This document shows positions 1 to 7,911 of a stretch of DNA of 64,000 bases, one piece after another. Source of the DNA: Spirochaetota bacterium (GTDB lineage: Bacteria; Spirochaetota; UBA4802; JAGODF01); contig JARKUF010000038.1 in assembly GCA_029974015.1 (NCBI GenBank), positions 1-64,000 on the forward strand, read 5' to 3'. The stretch's first letter is position 1; every line of letters starts with the position of its first letter. A model generated the notes under the pieces. It saw only the letters and a list, made by a program, of their open reading frames with translations. It was not told the origin of the DNA and searched no databases. The position numbers and the translations under genes are program-made.

Positions 1-33
1 GGGGCATTCTATGCGAAGGCTAAAAGTGAATAA

Positions 34-137
34 TTCTGGACAAAACCTGCCACCTCGTAGTTAACTGTTTATGCCCCTGGAACGGCTTTGAAAGTGGCAG
101 GTATTTTCCGGAATGGGTGGCAGGTTACGCCGGAATG
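34..137. mobile_element. IS21-like element terminus (multiple short end repeats)
   Basis: A motif of about 21 bp, approximately GTGGCAGGT followed by CCGGAATG after a short spacer, occurs twice in direct orientation at 94-115 and 117-137. It occurs once inverted at about 34-55 (attctggacaaaacctgcca). Several short repeats near an end are typical of IS21-family elements. No transposase is visible, so the element body would lie left of the window or has been lost. The assignment to IS21 rests on repeat style only. A related GGTGGCAGGTT sequence occurs at 52325-52350 beside an IS110 remnant. Confidence 0.4.
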
Positions 138-165
138 TGCATAAATATCAACGAATTAAATTTTT

Positions 166-188
166 AGCCCCCTTTCAAGGGGCTTTTT
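166..188 (+). terminator. Rho-independent terminator
   Basis: Stem AGCCCC (166-171) pairs with GGGGCT (179-184) around a loop and is followed by a run of T. It would end a plus-strand transcript entering from left of the window. Confidence 0.7.
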
Positions 189-222
189 GCCGGGGATGAG
201 ACGGCTACCCCAAATGGCGCTT

Positions 223-244
223 CCGATATAATGTCTTATATCGG
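223..244. promoter_or_regulatory. 22-bp perfect inverted repeat upstream of CAP-domain gene
   Basis: CCGATATAA (223-231) and TTATATCGG (236-244) form a perfect 9-bp inverted repeat with a 4-base spacer. It lies about 80 bases upstream of the start at 326. It is AT-rich and symmetrical, so an operator is plausible. A short mRNA hairpin is the alternative. Confidence 0.4.
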
Positions 245-325
245 GAGGGAGAGCGCTCCGAAATGGAAGCAGTTTCCTGGATATTCACTGCTAAGCTATT
301 TTATGTCCTTCATATAGGGGGTTTT

Positions 326-1420
326 ATGAGACACTTTGACCGGACTCAGTACAGGTGCCTTTTGCCGTTTTTAATATTTTCTTGTGCTAAGCGGAGTATT
401 TCTGTTGCCGGAACCCACTCTGCACGGAACTTTCCTAAATCTACAAAAGAGCAAAGCCTGTCAAAATTCGTTGAAAAATTTTATCTCTTCCTTCTCGTGG
501 TCCTGTTGGCGCTGGCGGGTTGCGCAGAATCGGACGACAATATCGACACCTCGGTCCCGCCTGTCAACACCAATGACCGTCAGGCCGTTGTCGCGCTCTA
601 TAAAGATTTTTACCTGCCTGGCTTCGAGGTGAAGATGGAGTGGACGGGCAGTGTCGCTGCGCAGAATCCGGGAACGGTCAGCCCCGCCTATAGTCAGGCA
701 ACAGTCCAGCGTCTGAATTATTTCCGGGCGCTCTGCGGCTTGCCCTCGGTGGGCTGGAATGCCTCCCAGTCCGCGAAATGCCAGCAGGCCGCCCTGATGA
801 TGTCGGCCAATAACGCGCTCAGCCATGAACCGCCTTCTTCCTGGCTCTGCTATACCGCCGACGGGGCCGAGGCGGCCGGAAAGTCCAACCTCTATCTTGG
901 CGTCGCCGGTCCTCGGGCCATTGACGGCTATATCGATGATTCAGGCGTGAATAACAGCGCGGTCGGCCACCGCCGCTGGATTTTCTACCCGCCCCTCTCC
1001 GAGGTCGGCACCGGTTCGGTAAACGCCGCTGGAGGATACAAAACAGCGGACGCGCTCTGGGTCCTCGGCAATACGGGTCCGCGCCCGGGCTCTCCGAAAT
1101 TCGTAGCGTGGCCTTCCGCCGGCTACTTTCCACGCCGGCACCTGCCCGCCTCCGGGCGCTGGTCCTTCAGCGTGGCCGATGCCAATTGGTCGAGTACCAC
1201 GATCACGATGACCCGGGACGGGTCTTCGGTTGGTGTGACGATGGAGCCCGATGACATAGGGTTCGGGGACCGAACGATTGTCTGGTTGCCTGAGAACGGC
1301 GGACCGGCCGGCTATCAGGGACCGGAGGATGTCTGGGTGGTGACGGTAAACGGGGTCAAGGTCGACAATGCCACCAAAAACTATTCCTATACGGTGCGGG
1401 TCTTCAATCAAGACGAATGA
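326..1420 (+). CDS. CAP-domain (SCP/PR1-like) putative lipoprotein
   Basis: The C-terminal 280 residues match the bacterial CAP (SCP-like) fold. Visible elements are the LNYFRALCGLPSVGW helix, the LSHEPP segment with a likely ligand His, and the NNSAVGHRRWIFYPP stretch typical of the family. Many bacterial members are exported and of unknown substrate. The ATG at 326 is chosen because TAGGGGG lies five bases upstream; an in-frame ATG at 263 has no clear site. Oddly, the hydrophobic lipobox segment ending ALAGC lies about 65 residues after this start, and a second hydrophobic patch with a Cys lies near the N-terminus. Either the true start is a non-canonical codon nearer the lipobox, or the N-terminus is rearranged. 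Confidence 0.7.
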   Translation: MRHFDRTQYRCLLPFLIFSCAKRSISVAGTHSARNFPKSTKEQSLSKFVEKFYLFLLVVLLALAGCAESDDNIDTSVPPVNTNDRQAVVALYKDFYLPGFEVKMEWTGSVAAQNPGTVSPAYSQATVQRLNYFRALCGLPSVGWNASQSAKCQQAALMMSANNALSHEPPSSWLCYTADGAEAAGKSNLYLGVAGPRAIDGYIDDSGVNNSAVGHRRWIFYPPLSEVGTGSVNAAGGYKTADALWVLGNTGPRPGSPKFVAWPSAGYFPRRHLPASGRWSFSVADANWSSTTITMTRDGSSVGVTMEPDDIGFGDRTIVWLPENGGPAGYQGPEDVWVVTVNGVKVDNATKNYSYTVRVFNQDE

Positions 1421-1542
1421 TGAAGTGGGCGCACAGGCTTATGCCGGGTCGCTTATATTCCACGATGCGATGACTCACCCCTAAGCGGAATCAGAGTAGT
1501 GGCCCGCCCGGGGGTGGCAATAGCTTTTCCCGCGAAGCGCCG

Positions 1543-3327
1543 TCACCCCTCCGCGGGCGCCTCCGACCGCTCGACGAAATCTTCTATGTCGCGGTGCATC
1601 CCCTCCACCCTGGCGACGATCGACTTTGTAGAGTCGGTAATCTGGAGTATCTGGTGCGCGTTGTGCTGCGAGAGCTCATTGATCGAGCCGATGGTCCTGG
1701 ATATCTCCTCGATGGCCCCCTTCTGCTCGGTCATTGCTATCGTGATTTGCTGTGAGCGCTCCTTGACCTTCTCCGCGTTCTCGTTGACGGTCTGGTTCGC
1801 CACCGTTTGCTGGGTCATCTGGTCGGAGATGACCGTGATCTTCTCAACGATCCGGCCAATATCTTCGATGATGTCGTTGATCTTCCCGACAGTCGCGGAG
1901 ACGTTCTGGTTGCCTACGGCAATCTCCTTCTCATTGGTCCTGATGAGCTCGCTGATGTTCTTGATCGACGAGGTGGTCTGGTCGGCCAGCTTGGATATCT
2001 CGTCGGCGACGACGGCGAATCCCCGCCCCGCCTCCCCCGCGCGCGCGGCCTCGATCGCGGCGTTCAGGGAGAGAAGGTTGATCTTGTCTGATATGTCATT
2101 GATGATCTCAATAACTCCGGACATCTCCTGTGAACTTTTCCTGATGTTTCCCATGCTCTCGCCCATGACCGCGAGGGAGTGCTCGCCGGACCGCGCGTTT
2201 TGGGATATCTGGTCTATCATGGCCAGGGCCTCCTCGACCAGTCCGTTCATCGTGACGATGATTCCGGAGAGATTCCGCATGGTCGTGAGAAGGAGCTCCA
2301 GGTTCTTGTACTGCTCGTCGGCGTTCGCCTTGACGTTGTCGGCCCCCGCGGTGATCTCCTCGATGGACGCGGACACCTCCTCCGTCGCGGCTGCCTGCTC
2401 CTGGCTCTGCAGGGTGAAGGCCGATATCGTCGCGGAGAGCGACTCCATCGATTCGACCAGGGCGAGCGAGCCTGTGTTGACCACATCCCTGATGAAGGTG
2501 ATCTTCTCCAGGTTTTTGCCTGCCTCGCGGCTCGCCTCCGCTTCGGCGACCGTCACTTCATGGGCCGCGTCGAAAAGTTTCCTGAACACGGCCGAGGTGC
2601 AGAAGAGTATCAACAGGGTGATGCCGACCGTAAACCGCGAGTGCTTGCTGAAGGGGAAGGGGTCGAGATAGAAATGGTTGGCCCAGATATTGACGATATC
2701 GACTACCGCGCCATGAATCGCGAGGAGGAAGCCGATGAAGGGGAGGATGATATAGCCGAGCCTGCGGTGCCGTATCATGTCCAGGATGAAGCACGCGACT
2801 GCGTAGAGAATCACCAGGAAGATCAGCGCGTCCCGCGCCATGTAGGCGGGCCCCTCCTGGCCGCGGCCGTATTCGCTCTGCATGAAGTCCCAGCCCTGTT
2901 TGTGGACCGTTTGCGAGATGTAGAGGTCGGGCCCGATGAAGGCTATCGCGAAAAACAGGAACCCCAGAACCAGACCCGCTATCGTGATCACGCGGTTCAC
3001 CTTCCGCCACCGCTCTCCCAGATCGACGATGCCGTGGATGAAAAAGGACGCGCCGAATATGAAAAAGGCGCCGCTGAGCTGTTCGACGCGATGGAACTGC
3101 ATGCCGAGGGCATGTTCGAGTCGAAACGCCCCCACGGAGAGAACCATCGATTCCGAAAACACAAAACCAAACCCGAAAAAAGAGAGAAAGAACATTGAGA
3201 GGTGAAGGATTTGCCGCGAACGGGCGTACATGTAGGCGAAAAGAACCCATGCCAGCAGGAGAACCCCCGAGCACATGACGGGAATAAAGTACTGCGACAG
3301 GGCTATGGGCGTCTTGAAGTCCGGCAT
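1543..3327 (-). CDS. Methyl-accepting chemotaxis protein with multi-TM N-terminal sensor
   Basis: A membrane chemoreceptor of 594 residues that would signal to CheA/CheW. The first ~240 residues hold about seven hydrophobic helices (for example GVLLLAWVLFAYMY and FTVGITLLILFCTSAVF) and no large periplasmic domain, so it probably senses within or near the membrane. A long helical region follows, with the highly conserved hairpin tip [17 protein letters not shown] and [11 protein letters not shown]. The start at 3327 is preferred because GGTGGAGG lies just upstream; a longer reading to 3384 lacks a site. It has no chemotaxis genes beside it and is likely a stand-alone receptor gene. Confidence 0.9.
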   Translation of the reverse strand: MPDFKTPIALSQYFIPVMCSGVLLLAWVLFAYMYARSRQILHLSMFFLSFFGFGFVFSESMVLSVGAFRLEHALGMQFHRVEQLSGAFFIFGASFFIHGIVDLGERWRKVNRVITIAGLVLGFLFFAIAFIGPDLYISQTVHKQGWDFMQSEYGRGQEGPAYMARDALIFLVILYAVACFILDMIRHRRLGYIILPFIGFLLAIHGAVVDIVNIWANHFYLDPFPFSKHSRFTVGITLLILFCTSAVFRKLFDAAHEVTVAEAEASREAGKNLEKITFIRDVVNTGSLALVESMESLSATISAFTLQSQEQAAATEEVSASIEEITAGADNVKANADEQYKNLELLLTTMRNLSGIIVTMNGLVEEALAMIDQISQNARSGEHSLAVMGESMGNIRKSSQEMSGVIEIINDISDKINLLSLNAAIEAARAGEAGRGFAVVADEISKLADQTTSSIKNISELIRTNEKEIAVGNQNVSATVGKINDIIEDIGRIVEKITVISDQMTQQTVANQTVNENAEKVKERSQQITIAMTEQKGAIEEISRTIGSINELSQHNAHQILQITDSTKSIVARVEGMHRDIEDFVERSEAPAEG

Positions 3328-3473
3328 ATGCGATCCTCCACCTGTTGGTTTGAACGGGAATAAGATTAACCATTGTTCTTTCATTACGTAAAGTAAAATT
3401 TCAACGCATGGGGCATATTTATGCGGCCGCTACAAGGACGGACTGGCCACCTGTGGTTAAGCGGCTGCGAGTC

Positions 3474-3566
3474 TCCCCTAAAATTAAAAATTTTTTTTTA
3501 AGTTCCCATAAATCGTAACTACCAGTATACTCAGGCCCCGCGTTTTCAGGATTATTAGAGCCTGCC
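3474..3566 (+). repeat. Palindromic intergenic element, decayed copy
   Basis: It keeps the left A/T-rich hairpin, the marker segment GTAACTACCAGTATACTCAGG and the right end ATTATTAGAG. The GC-rich palindrome has collapsed to a few bases. It abuts the stop codon of the Smr gene. Confidence 0.7.
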
Positions 3567-3574
3567 TTCCTGCA

Positions 3575-3871
3575 TCAGGGGCCTGGGGCCCGCCCTCGCG
3601 GCCCTTCCGGCCTGACGAGCCAGGCCAGAGTGGCCCCCCAGTTGGAGAAATCGTCAGCATATCTTTGAACGCTTTCCCGACGGGAAAGCTCACGGAGGAC
3701 CATCTCCTTGAGGGTCGACCGTCCCTTTCCATGGATGATCCTCACCATGGCATACCCTTTTTCCTCGGCGTGGTCCAGGAAGTCGGAGAGAATGCCACGG
3801 GAGTCCCTCGGATGGAAGTGATGGAGATCAATCTCCTCGGTGAACTCTATGCGCTCAACATCGTCGCTCAT
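3575..3871 (-). CDS. Small Smr-domain protein
   Basis: A 98-residue protein made almost entirely of a Smr domain, the nuclease-like domain also found at the C-terminus of MutS2. The signature DLHHFHPRD (near residue 16) and the HGKG motif in RIIHGKGRSTLKEMV are both present. Stand-alone Smr proteins are thought to act on branched DNA or on RNA at stalled ribosomes; which applies here cannot be told. ATG at 3871 has GAGGA seven bases upstream, whereas the ATG at 3877 touches that site. The decayed repeat copy lies immediately downstream. Confidence 0.8.
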   Translation of the reverse strand: MSDDVERIEFTEEIDLHHFHPRDSRGILSDFLDHAEEKGYAMVRIIHGKGRSTLKEMVLRELSRRESVQRYADDFSNWGATLAWLVRPEGPRGRAPGP

Positions 3872-4064
3872 CGCCATTCCTCACAAAAACGGGTACAGCA
3901 CCAGGGTGCGGGGATGCATCACCCGCAGGGCCGGTACTCACCCTTATCTTCCTCTTCCGGGCCTGTAAAGCAGGATATGCTCCCCCTTTTGTTTTTGCCC
4001 TCCGAGAAGAGGTAAAATCATTGACATAACTGCCCGGGCTTGAAAAAACTCCTGACGAGGCGCG

Positions 4065-4706
4065 ATGAAGATGGCATTAAATGCTAAGGCATTTCTTTTC
4101 GATTTTGACGGGACCCTTGTCGACACAATGGGCGGTTTCGCGGACATCGCCGGAAGGGTAATCCACGAGCACCACTCGGAAATGAGCTTCGAGGAGGCGC
4201 GTCGGCGCTACCTCGACACATCCGGCGTACCGTTTTTCCAGCAGCTCGAAATCATCTTTCCCGGAGACCCGAAAAACGCCGAAACCTCCGCAATCTTTGA
4301 AGAAACGAAGAAAACAGGGTTTTTCAACCAGCATTTTCACGATGATGTAATCCACACCATCACAGCCCTGCGCCGAAAGGGCATCATAGCCGGGGTCTGC
4401 TCCAACAACTTCCAGGAACTCATCGACCGATTCGTGTCCCGGGAAGGTTTGGAGTTCGATGTGGTCCTGGGTTTTCGTCCGGGCTTTGAGAAGGGAAAGG
4501 CCCATTTCGACTTTGTGATGGACAAATTCGGCCTCGGCAGGGAAGACCTCGTCTTTGTAGGCGATTCCCTGAAAGACGCCGAGAAGGCCCGCGCCAATGG
4601 CCTTCGCTTTGTGGGGATCTGCGGGACCTTCACTGCCGATGATTTCCGGCGCCGGGACCCGGATACCATTACCATTGAGAACATCAAGGAGCTGCTTGAC
4701 CTATGA
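4065..4706 (+). CDS. HAD-superfamily phosphatase (phosphoglycolate phosphatase-like)
   Basis: A soluble hydrolase of 213 residues. HAD motif I DFDGT is at residues 13-17, motif II is in GVCSNN, and the motif IV region is VFVGDSLKDAEKA, with the KGKAHF lysine as motif III. An alpha-helical cap lies after motif I, as in phosphoglycolate phosphatase and beta-phosphoglucomutase types. The stop overlaps the next start by four bases (ATGA), so it is translationally coupled to a nucleotidyltransferase. The pair probably acts on one phosphorylated small molecule or sugar, but the substrate is not evident. Confidence 0.85.
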   Translation: MKMALNAKAFLFDFDGTLVDTMGGFADIAGRVIHEHHSEMSFEEARRRYLDTSGVPFFQQLEIIFPGDPKNAETSAIFEETKKTGFFNQHFHDDVIHTITALRRKGIIAGVCSNNFQELIDRFVSREGLEFDVVLGFRPGFEKGKAHFDFVMDKFGLGREDLVFVGDSLKDAEKARANGLRFVGICGTFTADDFRRRDPDTITIENIKELLDL

Positions 4707-5434
4707 GAGCGATAGTACTTGCCGCCGGGACCGGAAGCCGCCTCGGGGAGATTACGAAGGCCAGGACCAAGGGGATGGTGCCGGTTAACGGGAAACCCTT
4801 AATCGACTGGCTCATGGAGTTCTTCCAGCCTGATTTCTTCGATGAGATACTGGTGGTTGGCGGGTTTTTTTATGAAGATTTGAGAGACCACCTCCACAGC
4901 AAAGGATATCCCCGAGTAAGGGTGATAGAAAACAGCGAGTATTTGAAGGGGAATATTTTTACACTGATGCGCGCCCTGAAGGAATTTGAGCGCGATTCGT
5001 TTCTCATCACCAATGTGGACCATGTCTATCCGCGTACCATGTTCGACCGCATGAAGCTCGCCCTGGAAGGAATTACCGCCATGTGCGACTTCGACCGCGA
5101 CCTGGGCGCCGACGACATGAAGGTGAAACTCCGCGGCGACGAAAGGACCGTCCTGTCCATCAGCAAACAGCTTGCGGATTTCGACTGCGGCTACATCGGC
5201 ATGACCTATGTGGACTCCCTTAAAGAGAAGCTCTACCGGGAAACCGTGGGCCGCACCGTGGAACGCTTCGGTGAAAAGGCGGTCGTGGAAAATGTCCTCC
5301 AGCTCCTGGCGGAGGACGAAAAAACCGCCCCGGTGATATGCGATCTTTCCGGCGTAGGCTGGTATGAAATCGACACCCCCGAAGAGCTGCGAAGCGCCGA
5401 GAAGCAATTGCTCTCCGACCGGAACTTTCGTTAA
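4703..5434 (+). CDS. NTP-transferase (LicC/GlmU-like nucleotidyltransferase)
   Basis: A 243-residue nucleotidyltransferase of the NTP_transf family. The N-terminal nucleotide-binding loop LAAGTGSRL is followed by the PVNGKPLIDW segment and an Asp-containing NVDHVYP metal-site region. Length and layout recall phosphocholine cytidylyltransferase (LicC-like) and short sugar-phosphate nucleotidyltransferases rather than GlmU, which has a beta-helix. It is coupled to the HAD phosphatase upstream. A role in activating a head group or sugar for surface lipids is an inference. Confidence 0.8.
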   Translation: MRAIVLAAGTGSRLGEITKARTKGMVPVNGKPLIDWLMEFFQPDFFDEILVVGGFFYEDLRDHLHSKGYPRVRVIENSEYLKGNIFTLMRALKEFERDSFLITNVDHVYPRTMFDRMKLALEGITAMCDFDRDLGADDMKVKLRGDERTVLSISKQLADFDCGYIGMTYVDSLKEKLYRETVGRTVERFGEKAVVENVLQLLAEDEKTAPVICDLSGVGWYEIDTPEELRSAEKQLLSDRNFR

Positions 5435-5520
5435 GGGAAGGCGGAAGCGCTTTCTCGCCGCCCGCGCAACAGTTTTAATCCGGACGAAGTCCGGCGAAAT
5501 AAACAATAAGGAGCTTTTTT

Positions 5521-6396
5521 ATGATAAAGAGAATCGGCCTTTTTCTGGCAACCAACATCCTTGTAGTCCTCACTATAAGCTTTATTCTGAACACAGTACT
5601 CCCGGCCTTCGGCATTGAAATTCGGGGGGCATGGGGCCTCGCGGTTTTCTGTGGGTTCTTCGGCATGGGAGGGGCCTTCATCTCCCTTTCCATCAGCCGC
5701 TGGATGGCGAAGCGGGCCTATGGCATAGTGCTCATCGACCGGATGGCACAGGACCCCGGGCTGCGGCAGATATACGAAATCGTAGCGACCCTGTCGAGGC
5801 GGGCCGGGCTTCCCGCCGTTCCGGAAGTGGGGATCTACGAATCGGGCGAAGTGAACGCCTTCGCCACGGGGCCCTCGAAAGCAAAGTCCCTCGTGGCATT
5901 CTCCACAGGCCTTTTAAACTCCATGAACAGGGAGGAGTTCGAGGCGGTCGCCGCGCACGAGGTGAGCCATATCGCCAATGGCGACATGGTCACCATGACT
6001 CTCCTAACCGGCGTGGTCAACGCCCTTGTGATGTTCCTGGCCCGCCTTCTGGCGAGCATCCTGAACAGCGCCCTGAGCGATGATGAAGGAGGGGGCCTCG
6101 GGTTCTTCGGTTATATAATGGTGGTGATGCTTCTTGAGACGGTATTCATGCTTCTGGCGTCGATCCCCCTGGCGGCCTTTTCACGCATGCGGGAATACCG
6201 CGCCGACGGAGGCGCCGCCCGCCTGACCTCGCCCGTCGCCATGATCAATGCCTTAAAGCGCCTTGGCAATATCCCGGGGACGCCTCCACTTAAGGATTCG
6301 ATGGCCATCGCAAAAATCAACTCCCATCGGCGGGTGTCCCTCTGGTCCACCCACCCCTCTCTAGAGGACAGGATCAGAAGGCTTTCAGGCGCGTAA
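5521..6396 (+). CDS. htpX: Membrane zinc metalloprotease HtpX
   Basis: A 291-residue M48 protease of the inner membrane that takes part in quality control of membrane proteins. Two N-terminal TM helices (residues 5-30 and 36-60) precede the zinc-binding HEVSH at 146-150. Two further hydrophobic segments follow, then the third ligand region REYRADGGAA. These match HtpX in order and length. AAGGAG lies seven bases before the ATG. The neighbours do not suggest a heat-shock operon, and no CIRCE-like repeat is seen upstream. Confidence 0.93.
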   Translation: MIKRIGLFLATNILVVLTISFILNTVLPAFGIEIRGAWGLAVFCGFFGMGGAFISLSISRWMAKRAYGIVLIDRMAQDPGLRQIYEIVATLSRRAGLPAVPEVGIYESGEVNAFATGPSKAKSLVAFSTGLLNSMNREEFEAVAAHEVSHIANGDMVTMTLLTGVVNALVMFLARLLASILNSALSDDEGGGLGFFGYIMVVMLLETVFMLLASIPLAAFSRMREYRADGGAARLTSPVAMINALKRLGNIPGTPPLKDSMAIAKINSHRRVSLWSTHPSLEDRIRRLSGA

Positions 6397-6434
6397 ATGC
6401 TGGATGCGGTCCCCTGTGCCGGGAACGCGCGCGC

Positions 6435-7724
6435 TTAAAAACTGCGGCCGATCTTCCGGTGGGCGAATTTCTTGCTCCCCCCGGCGTAATCGGCCACGAC
6501 CTGGCCGGAGCCCACAAGCTTGTACTTGTAGATGAGGAGCCCCTCAAGCCCCACGGGCCCCCTGGCATGGATCTTGTTGGTGCTGATTCCCACCTCGGCC
6601 CCCAGGCCGTAGCGGTATCCGTCGCTGAAGCGGGTGGAGCAGTTCCAGAACACGTTCCCCGAATCGACCAAGTCCATAAACTTCAACGCTCTGCTCCTGT
6701 CACCTGTTACGATTGAATCGGTGTGGCCGGAGCCGTAGCGATTGATGTGCTCAATCGCCTCATCCAGGGAATCCACGACGCGTACAGAAAGGCGGTAGTC
6801 GAGGTATTCCGTTTTCCAGTCCTCCTCACTTGCGGGGCCCGCCTCGATAATCGCCCGCGTCCTCTCACAGCCCACCAGCTCCACGCCCTTCGCGTCCATC
6901 GGCTTTTTCATCGCAGGAAGGAACTCCTTCGCGATGTCCCGATGCACCAGGAGCGTCTCAAGGGCATTGCAGACAGCGACATACTGGGTCTTTGAATCGA
7001 CCGCGATATTCACCGCCATGGCAGGGTCGGCTTTATCGTCCACATAGAGATGGCAGATGCCGTCGGCATGGCCAAGGACGGGAATATTCGAATTGTCCAT
7101 GATGTAGCGGACGAACTCATTGGACCCCCTCGGTATCACCAGGTCGATAAGGTCGTCCAGGGCGAGCATTTCCTTAACATCGGCCCGCGTCTCAAGGAGG
7201 TGGAGCCACCCGGCCGGAAGGCCCGCGCGCTCCGAAGCCGAAGAGATACAGGAGGCCAGGGCGCGGTTCGTCTCCAGGGCCTCCCTCCCCCCCTTCATGA
7301 GGACGGCATTTCCGCTTTTAAGGCACAGGGTCGATATCTGCACCAGGGCATCGGGGCGCGATTCGAAGATTACGCCAATGACGCCGATGGGGCAGCTCAC
7401 GCGGTAAAGCTCAAGCCCCTCGTCGAGCTCCGTGGCGGTCTGGGTGGTACCCACCGGGTCGGGAAGGGCAATGAGGCTCTCGATACCCTGAATTACCTCT
7501 TCAATTTTTTCTTCGTCGAATTTCAGGCGCTTCAAAAGGGGCGCCGGGAGGTCCTCTTTTTCACTGCGTTCAAGGTCGACGAGGTTTGCGGCGATAATCT
7601 TCTTCGCGTCGGCTTTAAGCGCCCCGGCGATTTCCCCCAGGGCCCTGTTTTTCTCCTCTGTTAATGCCGCGGCAAGGCGTATGGAGGCATCGCGGGCCGA
7701 TAAGGCATAGTCTCGTAAATTCAT
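6435..7724 (-). CDS. proA: Gamma-glutamyl phosphate reductase
   Basis: Second enzyme of proline synthesis, reducing gamma-glutamyl phosphate to glutamate semialdehyde with NADPH. The 429 residues match family length. The catalytic Cys lies in VAVCNALETLLV, and the C-terminal GLGAEVGISTNKIHARGPVG segment is characteristic. CAGGAG precedes the ATG. No proB lies beside it; proC is about 14 kb away, so the proline genes are dispersed. Confidence 0.95.
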   Translation of the reverse strand: MNLRDYALSARDASIRLAAALTEEKNRALGEIAGALKADAKKIIAANLVDLERSEKEDLPAPLLKRLKFDEEKIEEVIQGIESLIALPDPVGTTQTATELDEGLELYRVSCPIGVIGVIFESRPDALVQISTLCLKSGNAVLMKGGREALETNRALASCISSASERAGLPAGWLHLLETRADVKEMLALDDLIDLVIPRGSNEFVRYIMDNSNIPVLGHADGICHLYVDDKADPAMAVNIAVDSKTQYVAVCNALETLLVHRDIAKEFLPAMKKPMDAKGVELVGCERTRAIIEAGPASEEDWKTEYLDYRLSVRVVDSLDEAIEHINRYGSGHTDSIVTGDRSRALKFMDLVDSGNVFWNCSTRFSDGYRYGLGAEVGISTNKIHARGPVGLEGLLIYKYKLVGSGQVVADYAGGSKKFAHRKIGRSF

Positions 7725-7826
7725 ATTAATCTTCTCCTGTATACATAATGGCTGACGGTCTTGAAATAATTCGCCATAATGCCTTTTTTTAAATAGACAA
7801 ACCTGCGGCGATCTCTAATAATTCAG

Positions 7827-7898
7827 GGCAACCTCTAATAACCAGGTTTTTCCGCCCTCCATCGGCGGGCGGAAAAACCTGAGGCAAGCTCTAATAAC
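7827..7898 (+). repeat. Palindromic intergenic element, minimal copy
   Basis: Only the outer arms (GGCAACCTCTAATAACC and GGCAAGCTCTAATAACC) and the GC palindrome (GGTTTTTCCGCCC against GGGCGGAAAAACC) remain. An extra partial arm lies just left, at about 7811-7821. It ends 13 bases before the start of the acyl-CoA synthetase gene. Confidence 0.75.
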
Positions 7899-7911
7899 CG
7901 GGAAAGCACCC

